From positions 629,336 through 693,335 of the forward strand of contig MNCI01003613.1 of the NCBI GenBank assembly GCA_015680685.1: DNA of 64,000 nt, read 5' to 3'. Source of the DNA: Gnetum montanum. Lineage: Eukaryota > Streptophyta > Gnetopsida > Gnetales > Gnetaceae. The notes under the pieces are model-generated. The model was given only the letters and a program-made list of their open reading frames with translations. It ran no database searches and was not told where the DNA came from. Shown in pieces: positions 23,464 to 32,440 of the stretch (the stretch's first letter is position 1; the number at the start of each line of letters is the position of its first letter). The position numbers and the translations under genes were made by a program.

Positions 23464-23595
23464 NNNNNNNNNNNNNNNNNNNNNNNNNNNNNNNNNNNNN
23501 NNNNNNNNNNNNNNNNNNNNNNNNNNNNNNNNNNNNNNNNNNNNNNNNNNNNNNNNNNNNNNNNNNNNNNNNNNNNNNNNNNNNNNNNNNNNNNN
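23464..23595. other. Assembly gap (132 N) inside element C pol
   Basis: Left of it integrase begins with the EWYDD segment; right of it the second RNase H reaches LVVNQVT. The same two points in A are about 255 bases apart, so the gap length is probably nominal or too short. The missing part is the RNase H tail and linker. Confidence 1.
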
Positions 23596-24500
23596 GTGAC
23601 TTGGTTTACCACCAATTGTGAATCTCCTCTGACTACCAGGCGTGTGATGTCTGAAGCCAGTGCTGCTGTGAGTCCTCTAAGGAGACCTTCGTACTCTGCT
23701 ATGTTGTTAGTACAGTGAAAATTGAAACGATAGGCAAAGGGTCGGATCTCCCCAGAGGGATAAGTGATGATAGCGGCAGCGCTTCCTCCCCAAGAGGTGG
23801 ATGCTCCATCGAAGTTTAAAATGGCATCGTAGTCGTCAGGCACCGTGTCTACTATGCTTATACTTTCATCTGGGAATTTAGGCTCTATGGTTGCTTGGTC
23901 ATGCGTTGGTGATGCGGCCATTTGATTTGCTATGGATTGACTTTTGATCGATGATTGTGTTACGTAGTACAGGTCAAGCTCGGCTATCATGGCTTTCCAT
24001 CGGGCTATTCGACTCGTTTCGTAAATGTTTCCTGTTATGGCTCGCAGTACATTGTCCTTACAAATTATGTGAACTTGATTACGGAAGAGGTAATGTCGCC
24101 ATTTTCTTAGAGAAAAGACTAAAGCTAAGCATGACCTTTCCATGTCACTGTACTTATTTTCATGGGCAACTAAGGCATGGCTCAAATAGTATACAGGGAT
24201 TTCAGTTCCGTCATCTCATTTCTAGCAGAGCATAGACGCGATGGACGACTCTGAAGTGGCAAGATAGATGTAAAACGGTTTGTTATTTTGGGGCGGGTAA
24301 ACCATAAGCAGTCGGGCGAGTGTTATCTTGATATTTTCGAAGGCTTCCTGGCACTGCGGAGTCCATTCAAAATGGACATTTTTACGTAACAAGTGGTTCA
24401 TAGGTATTAGTTTATCTGTTAAGTTTTCTACGAAACGCTTGATGAACTGCAACCTACCTTGTAAACCTCGAAGTTCGGTAAGGTTACTGGGTGGTTTCAG
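23596..24500 (-). pseudogene. Element C RNase H and archaeal-type RNase H
   Basis: RNase H (24500-23845): FYIYLATSESSIASML, then a stop pair near 24220, then MERSCLALVFSLRKW. The second, archaeal-type RNase H (23838-23596): ILNFDGAST, YPSGEIRPFAY, TNNIAEYEGLLRGL, GDSQLVVNQV. Together they would degrade the RNA strand of hybrids. Stops at about 24223-24235 replace Gln codons. Confidence 0.88.
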
Positions 24501-25577
24501 ATTGGTAATGGCCTTGACCTTATCAGGGTCCACTCATATCCCTGCTTCAGAGGCTATGAATCCGAGCATTTTACCTATTTTGACACCGAAGACGCATTTT
24601 TTGGGGTTAAGCCTTAGCTCATATTTTAGAAAACGTTTTAAGACTAAGTCAAGGTCCTGTACGTGTTGTTTGATCATTTTTTACTTAACCACGATGTCAT
24701 CTACATAATCGTTGAGCGATCGTAGCATATAATCGCTAAAGATGAATGTCATGCCTCTTTGATAGGTGGCCCCAGCGTTCTTGAGACCAAAGGGCATCAT
24801 TGTGTAACAAAAAGTTCCCCATTTGGTCATGAAGGTAGTCCGAAGTTGGTGTTCAGGGTTGATGCGTATTTGGTTACACCCCGAAAAGCCATCCATAAAC
24901 GACAACAAGGCATGTTAGGCAGTCAAATCAATGAGTTGATCGATGCTGGGCAGGGGAAAGTCATCTTTTATGGTTGCTACATTTAAGTCATAGAAATCGA
25001 TGCATAAGCGAATGCTTCCATTTTTCTTTGGGACGATGACCATGTTTGACACCCACTCGGCATAATCAACAGCCTGAATGAAACCAGCCTGATAAAGCTT
25101 AGTGATCTCATTGCGAACTGCCAACGCCACTTCGGGTCTAACTTTTCGCGCTTTTTATTTTATCGGTCTTAGTTTTGGGTCAAGAATGATGTTGTGTTGG
25201 ACAATCCTAGGGTCTAGCCCGGGCATGTCCGTATAAGACCAAGTGAACGCTTTCATGTTTTCCCTAAGCACATTCTGAATGTCTTGAGCCATGCGTGGTT
25301 GTAATAGCGTGCTTAATTTTAATATTTTAACTTCCCCATCAGGCATAGTAATGGGGCTTTCAGCTAATGGGTCTTCAGTGATGTTTTCAGCTTCTATGTC
25401 AAGAAACTTTGTCATGCCTTGGTAATTGTCTGTTGTTTGCTGTGTTGAGGCTATGATCGCATCATCCATTAGTGGACTTGAGTTGATGAAGTTTATGTCA
25501 AAGTCTCGTGTAATGGCGCCATATGGTCCGTCGATGGTTAACGGTGTGGTTAAGTGCTGGTAGTCCATTGAGCTCAT
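24501..25577 (-). pseudogene. Element C reverse transcriptase (broken by stops)
   Basis: Starts at ATG 25577 (SSMDYQHLTTPLTIDGPYG) two bases after a ttattggcag acceptor-like site. Motifs: LCIDFYDLNVATIKD, FPLPSIDQLI, LSFMDGFSG, and an intact YVDD in NDYVDDIVVK. Stops at about 25157, 24916, 24682 and 24534 sit where sister copies have Gln, Gly or Arg. Confidence 0.9.
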
Positions 25578-26034
25578 CCCTGCCAATAAACCGAGAGTTG
25601 CGTGAGCAAGAAGGGATCATTCCGTGTCTTTTAGAAATTCAAAGTGTGTATACGTGTATCATGGTGGATTATTGTCACACCTGGATGCATGGTAGTTTAA
25701 GGCCATACCGGGCCACTAGTGGGTGAGGAGATGGCAGTTTAAGGCCATACTGGGCCACGAACGGATGGGGAGAATGGCAATTTAAGGCCTTACCAGGCCA
25801 GTGGTTTAAGCGAACGTGTAAAACGGGGTCCATGGAGGAACCAGGACGTAATACTGTCTCTAATTGACTTTTAAATTTTTTTTTAATAATTTAATAATTT
25901 TTTAATAATTTTTGATTAGATTTCGGCACAAAAGAGAGGAAAATAGAGGCAAAATGGCAAAAACGGAGCGATGGCGGCGTAAGCGGCGGCGGTGTCAGCG
26001 TCAGCGTCAGTGTCAACGTTAGCGTCAGCTGGCA
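25578..26034 (-). repeat. Element C spacer with AGTTTAAGGCC repeats
   Basis: Three approximately 50-bp units at about 25688-25803 carry gYagtttaaggccWtaccRggccac. After an AT-rich stretch (25855-25920) there is a short gcgtcag run (25980-26030). No sense gene. The right end is the promoter side of the antisense gene. Confidence 0.7.
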
Positions 26035-26045
26035 TTATATAAAGG
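26035..26045 (+). promoter_or_regulatory. Probable TATA box of the element C antisense gene
   Basis: ttatataaagg, about 190 bases before the first ATG (26237). It is the best TATA match between RT and the antisense gene and points towards that gene. Confidence 0.55.
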
Positions 26046-26236
26046 ATGAGGGGTCCATTTGTTTCCTGTTTTCAACAGCGACAGTGTATGGTGCGACCTG
26101 TGTAAGTGTAAGCGTAAACTTCCCAAGCGTAGATGCCAAGAGACCCGAGCATAGATGCAAGACAACCCAGCGTAGATGCCAAACTCGAAGATAGTCGCTC
26201 AGCATGGACTTCGATAGTCAGTGTGAACACTTTGTG

Positions 26237-29200
26237 ATGGGCAAGGGCAAGGAAGTGGAAGGCTAGGGGAAGAAGGGTTCTGACCTAACCTTCGCCGAAG
26301 AGACGGAGGTGATGCTACAGGGCCTGCCTAGGCCGAAGATGTCGGAGTGGCCCGTGACGCCCTACGGGTAAGCCTTGATCTCTGTCTGTTATTGTTTTGG
26401 TTCTTTTGGCGTAGACGATCGAGCGTAGAGGGTTTGATGGTTTCTTTGGTGTGCACACCCACGTCACTGCACAGCGTAGACTGTCATCCGTTTTATTGGC
26501 GTCTATTATCCGGCGTATTTTCTTGGCGTAAATCGTGTTGCGCGACGGCGTATGTGCCGAGGGTTTGTTCAGCGTATACGTTGTGCGCGTCGCTCTAGCA
26601 TGCTAATTACCTTTTGGCATAGTTTGTTGACGCTGTCGGTGGATTCAGGCGTATACGCTGAGGGTTTCACCACCGTATACGCTATGCGTGTGGGGGGTTG
26701 GGCGTCAGTGTAGACGCTGAGTTTTGTAACGTATACGCTGGGTTTAAGTTGCGTCTTTATGTTCGCCTGGCGTATACACTGAGTTCAGCGTATACGCTAC
26801 GTTTGAATCGTGGTTTTGTTCGGCGTACACGCTTCGTATAATGTATACACTGGAGCGTGCGTCACGGGTGTATACACTCTGGGCATAGCGTATACGCTGG
26901 GCGTAAGTTGTTTTTCGAAGTGGTTTGGCAGGCGTATACGCTGGGCGTAAACAGTTAGTTTATTTTTTGACTGTGATGTAAATTTCTATTTCATTGCAAT
27001 TGGTTGCAGGGATAGCAAACATTTCCTCATAGTGGTTGAGCTTGTCAGGGTTCTGACATGGGCTGGACCCATTCAGGATGACGATCTTCCCCCAGCTCTA
27101 ATTGTGGATAATAAGGGAGTCTGGTTCAAGGAAGGCGCTGGCGAATTTCTGGCCTTCCTGTTAACCAACTTCGAGGTGGTTATATGGTCATTTTTTGATG
27201 AGGTGACTGCGCGCAGTGTAGTTGATGCATTATTTCTGAGAGCCGCAGAGGGTGTTGTGGTCTTCATGGAAGACATTGACGAGGGCCCGTTTGTTGATGA
27301 AGATGGTAGTACTCATGGGCCCAAGTCAACACATCCATTAACGCGTGTGTGGGAGTTATTGCCACCAGGGTTGGATTATATTAACAACACTTTGTTTATA
27401 GCTACCCGCGCACACACCCTGTTTCAGAATCCTCCTGGCACAGTGTACAGAATAACCAGGTAAGACTAGTTGACTTTCTTGCTTCATCGATTATCGTTTG
27501 ATGTTAATTTTTGGTTTTAACATGCGTTTATTTGCAGGCCAAAGACTAACCCAGATGGGACTCTGATTAAGGACGAAGGGATAGCCCTCACTCGCACAGC
27601 TCTAGAGGCATTTATGACGGCTCCCACTCTCCGTGGGGCCGTACTGGCTCAGACAAAGGGTTCAATGGTCCTCTTTCATGAGAAATTTTCTAGAGCCTTT
27701 GCGATGTGTAAAGCCCGTGGATGGCTGCATGAGGATTGGACAGATGAGGGACCAGTCTTCCCTCATAGTTTTGGTAGTACCTCGAAATCTACCACTAACG
27801 GTGAGTAGTGGCATTTATTACATGCGTTAGTGGATTCGTTCAACTATTTGGGTTGAGACCGATGTGATTGTTTTAACTTGTTTTAACAGTTGATGAACCC
27901 TCGGGTGGGGACCCTGTGACAACCGGACGAACTGAGACGACTTTGTCGATGAAGTTCGGAGGAGTAGAGAAGGTGTAGAAATGGTTACGTAAGAAAGCCC
28001 TGCCATCCCTCACTCATTGCTTGGATGATACAGGCCTCCTAGAGCTTTTCATGACGCCAAGCCCTAATGTCTCAATTGGGGAAATGATAGGGATCGTGGA
28101 CTCTTTCAATGAGTCTGTCTCTCAGTACAGCACCTGGATTAAGGGTGTCAAGGTGGTGTTCCATCTATCGCCTATATTCTTTTCTAACTTATTCGGCATG
28201 CTGGCAAATGGCCTACCCGTAGTGTTGGACAGGTCTCACAAAGAGCTGCAAACGATCCATGAACTGGAGTCTTGGCTTGGTATGAAGAAAGGCACCAAGG
28301 GGTTCTCAATGCAGGGGAAGGCAAAGGTTGTTGAGGTAAATGAACTGCATCCCCTATTTCGAGCACGGGTATTTCCCAAAACTCTTTCTCAGGTGCAGAG
28401 TTTTGGGGTGGAGGCAGTACGCATCATGAGGATGATTTTGGAAACTGGGATGCGGTACAATTGGGCTCAGTTTTTGTTGGCAGGCATGCATAAGGAGATT
28501 GTGCGGTTGTGCATGAATATCAAAGCACAATCGCACTTCACTTTTGCCTTCTTCACCGGCTATCTTCACCGTTTCACGGAGTTCCTTGTGGTGCATGCGG
28601 ACAACAAGTTTGTCCTACGAGATCAGGGTCAACTATCCCATCCGTGGGTCAAGCACTTGTACACGACTGCCAAGTCGTAGGATGCCCCAGAAGGTATCGA
28701 TGAGTCCGTGTTTGTTACTACAGGGGGATCGTCCGGTGGTTCCATCCATACGTGGGACAGTCTGGGGATGGAGCCAGCAGATGTACCTTTGACCGCCAGA
28801 CGGGCAAAGCAGGTAATCAAGGAAACTGTTGGCAAAGCCAAGTCAAAATTGAAGAGACCCGAACGCCCCACATAACAAGTCTCCGAGATAAACCAGCCAC
28901 GCATAAAGAAAATATGCTTCAAGATACCAGGTGAATGAAGCCCATCCACTTATCATTTTATCGTTTTCGTTTATGTATAACCCTTGCTTCAATTACTTAT
29001 GTGTCGTTACTGTTTTCGGTTTGGGGCAGTGAGGAAACAGGCCTTGGAGACCATCAGAGAGGAGGAGGATATGCACACAGAGAAGAACAATGAGGAGGAA
29101 AGCCCGGAGAAGAGCCAAGGTGGGGGAACGGAGCCATTAATGGAGAAGACTACTGAAACTGTACCTTTAGACGACCAGGACGCTATCAACCAAATGTTCA

Positions 29201-30608
29201 ATAGCTTTCTCAAGGGTGACTTGGACTTGGGCGATCCCCCAGAAGGTGACAAGGATCAGGGTATGTTTTCGCTCTTAGTTGGTTTTTATTATATTAATTG
29301 TGGCTCCTACTTTCTTTTTCTTATTTATTTATTTTCGTGTTTTTGGCTTAGATGAAGGCAGCAATACCAGGACAGTACGGTTGGACGTTCCCATGAAGAT
29401 GGTTCCCCCTGAAGGGACCGCTGAGGTTAGTTCTTCCCGTACTCATCAACCACTTATTTGGTCAGAGATGCCAAATAAGTCGGATTTTGTGGATGGAATC
29501 GCGGAAGAAGTTATTGAGCATCTCCAAGAAGTCCATCCTGATATAGGTATGATTCGTTTAATGATTAGGGGCTTCCTGTCTTACTTGTACAGTTCTAACG
29601 TTCGTATTTTCTATGTGGGTAGGTGCTAAACTAAGATGGGATCCCTCTGAGGGCATCAGCATGGAAAGCCTGACTGCACTCTCCCCAGAAGTGGAACAGG
29701 TGCCGAGGCCTATTTATGAAGGCGTTGCAGACAGCCTTGCACACAATGCCAAGTCGTTGTGGACTTGTAGGCGTTCTGTTGAACAATTGTGGTTACAAGT
29801 ACAAGCAAAGGAAAAGGCACTCTCCGAAGTATCAGAGGAGCGTGACGATTTAAAGGCTCGACATGAGTTCACCGCTGCTAGACTAAGTGGTGATCGTTCT
29901 TGGCGAACATCAGAGATTACATACAGTAGGTATTGGAACCTTTTGAACCGTCATGCATCATTGACTCGGAGAATAGCGGAATGCAAAGCCCAAGTTGATC
30001 TCCTGAACCTCAAGTGTCAAGATTGGAAGGCTTTTGCTTCCAAGGTTCGCAATTGGGGTCAGGATGAGAAGAACCATAAACATCAGTACAAGAAGTCTCT
30101 AAAAGAAGTATCCATTGAAAAGTGGCAGCTAGAGATGTTTGTGGAAGGTTTGGGTTTGCGTTCCGCCTTCGATACCTTTGCTCAAAACACTATTGTAGAA
30201 ATGGAATCGCTTAAGAGGGTCATCACAACTACTTCTGGGGAAGTATCGATAGGTGAATATCCTCTGAAACGTCCTACTTGGTCAGCGGTCAACAAAGGTA
30301 AGGCTTTGACAAACATTGACCTAGGCCTGGGTGGGATAGATTGGGCCAGCGTCCTAGAGGAGGAGATCCTTCGTCGGCTAGAGTTTGGCTTAGGGGGATC
30401 CCCTATGGTAAGCGTTTTGCCGTTACGAAGTTAACTTATTGGATAATATTTAAATTTTTAACATCTGCTCATTTTTATGTTGGTTGTTGATTTTTGGTGT
30501 TTTCAGCATGAAGGTGGTGATGATACACACGAGGCTGGCCCTAGTGGAGCGGGGGCCCCCGAAGCTGGTGGTTCTAAGGGAGATGATCCTCCTGTCACGG
30601 ACGCTTAG
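26237..30608 (+). pseudogene. Element C antisense spliced gene: FCP1/NIF-like, transposon-protein-like and coiled-coil product
   Basis: Eight exons: 26237-26367, 27010-27459, 27538-27800, 27890-28930, 29030-29260, 29352-29546, 29623-30407, 30507-30608; all introns are GT-AG and keep the frame (phases 2, 2, 1, 1, 1, 1, 0). Exon 2 is an FCP1/NIF-like HAD domain: FLIVVELVRVL (motif I, Asp to Glu), FKEGAGEFLAFL, VVIWS, and NTLFIATRAHTLFQNPP where real phosphatases have Asp-Asp. Exon 4 resembles the putative plant transposon protein domain. Exon 5 is acidic, exon 7 coiled-coil, exon 8 Gly-rich ending Asp-Ala. Stops at 26264, 27976, 28678 and one near 28873 show decay; the last three lie at Gln-type positions. 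Function unknown; it lies antisense between protease and RT. Confidence 0.88.
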
Positions 30609-31151
30609 TGACTTTATAGTTTTGTTCTTTTCTTTGTAGTGGTTTTTGCTGATTCAGTTGACACGGGCAGTGTAACTGAAAAATGCTGAGAAAAATAGGC
30701 ATTATTTGTACAACATTGCATAAATAAATATTTTTTATTTATTTTAAGTTGTTTGCACATACGATACGACATTAAAATGTTTTTGGGTTTGCTTTTCTGT
30801 TTTAAAAATGACACATTGAAGATAAACGGTGTGTAAAAGGAAAACAAGGTACGCGCTAGTTTGAGGCCATTTCAGGCCTCGATGCGTAGTTTAAGGCCAT
30901 TTCGGGCCCCATTGTAAACAAGTGATTTTTAGGGAAAGTGGATGTTTCATAGTGGACCAACCGTTTCTGATCGTGGCTAGTTTTATGTCATTACGGACAT
31001 GATAGTTTAACGTCTTTTCGGACAGGGAGTGTTGTAATTTTTTTGTTTTTGCTATTTATCATTGTTTCTTTGTGTTTTTGGGTTTTATCGTAGTTTAATG
31101 TCATTTCAGACTAGTTATAGTTTAATGTCGTTGCGGACGAAGGGGTTCATT
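30609..31151 (-). repeat. Element C spacer between the antisense gene and protease
   Basis: The two genes end tail to tail here. AT-rich DNA (30690-30800) is followed by repeat units at 30858-30905 (agtttRaggccatttc) and at 30978-31140 (agttta/tgtc...ggac). It may hold the polyadenylation signal of the antisense gene (aataaat near 30722), but that is a guess. Confidence 0.6.
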
Positions 31152-32440
31152 TTAGTTATTTTTGATTTTCCTAATTTTTATGTCAGGGGGTGTATTGACC
31201 AGCGCAATTTTGTATTCCCCATCTCCCTCGCTGATCATGTTGAATGGCAATTCAGTCTAGGAGACGTCTGTTCGAACGTTTTTGAATTTGGTATTTTCGG
31301 GCATTTCGATATCGGTCGTTGTTTCCGTGTTAGTTTTGTCGTGGGGCGGCGGGTGTACAATGTTAGATGCAGGTTTTTTGGTTTCGGGCTCTTGTCCCGT
31401 GTCTGAAGGTTTACTACCCACCAGTTGCCTTTTGTTTGAGTCCTTTTGACTAGGTTTGTCGAGTTCAACTTCGGAGCCTTGTTCGCTGTCCGTGTGAGAT
31501 GAAATAATGGGAGTAACTGCTTCCCCATGTATGACTATTTCACCACCCTCATAGGGTAGGTGAATCTCCTGATGTATAGGAGAGGAAACGGCTCTGAGTT
31601 GGGCCAGCCAGGGTCTTCCTAATATTAGGTTGAAGCCTGGCATTTCATCGACAACGAGAAAATCAGCGGATGTGGGGAAATGGTCTCCTACTACGAAGTC
31701 TAAAGTTATCGTGCCTTTGACCAGTACACGTGACCCGCTAAATGACTTTAAACATGTGGTTGTGGCGGGTTTGATCAAATCAGTAAGTCCCAATTGTTTG
31801 ATGATGGGATAGGGTACGACGTTGGTAGCCGCCCCGTCATCTACATGCACCCCATGTATTTTGAATTGGTTTACATGTATAGTTATGAACATAGGGACCG
31901 TTGCTGTCTCACCTGTCTTTTTGTCCACTTTGATGTTCTCATCGTGGAAGCTCAAGGGCTTAGGACCAACCTCGTGAGAGGGGTACATCACCGCATGAAT
32001 GGCCGGTTTGCTTGGGGGCAAGTCCTCACTAACCAGGATCAATGTCAGCATGCGTACTAGAGATTCGCGATGAGTCCGAGACGTCAGTACCAAGTCATAC
32101 AAGCTTAGGGACGTGTTCTTTTGTTTCAAGGCTTGTGTGACTTGCGTCAGGGCCGTCGCAAAATCTCTACTGTCAGGGACGTTTTTATCAGCAGTGACTG
32201 GGTCCATGGGGCCCAACAATTTTATTTCGCGTTTTGGTGGTTTGTCGTTATTGTTAGGACCCGCCGTGTTATGCGGTTCTTGTGTTTTGGATGGTTCACC
32301 GTTGCTGTTTGTGTTTGGTGGATCGTTGGATGATGACATAGGCATGGAGTTCAGTGGAGTTGGTTTGGGTGGTCCTAGAGCTAACCGTTTGCGCTCTTTT
32401 TCCAATCGTTCCTAGGTAAGCTTATCGGCTAAGAGTTCTC
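31152..32440 (-). pseudogene. Element C protease
   Basis: Open from about 32405 to a TAG at 31257 (Trp in A and B), with homology continuing to 31152. Catalytic motif VDDGAATNVVPY, then VVDEMPGFNLILGRPWLAQL and IHQEIHLPYEGGE. Fused in frame with the gag linker upstream. The DDG active site is shared with A and B. Confidence 0.88.
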
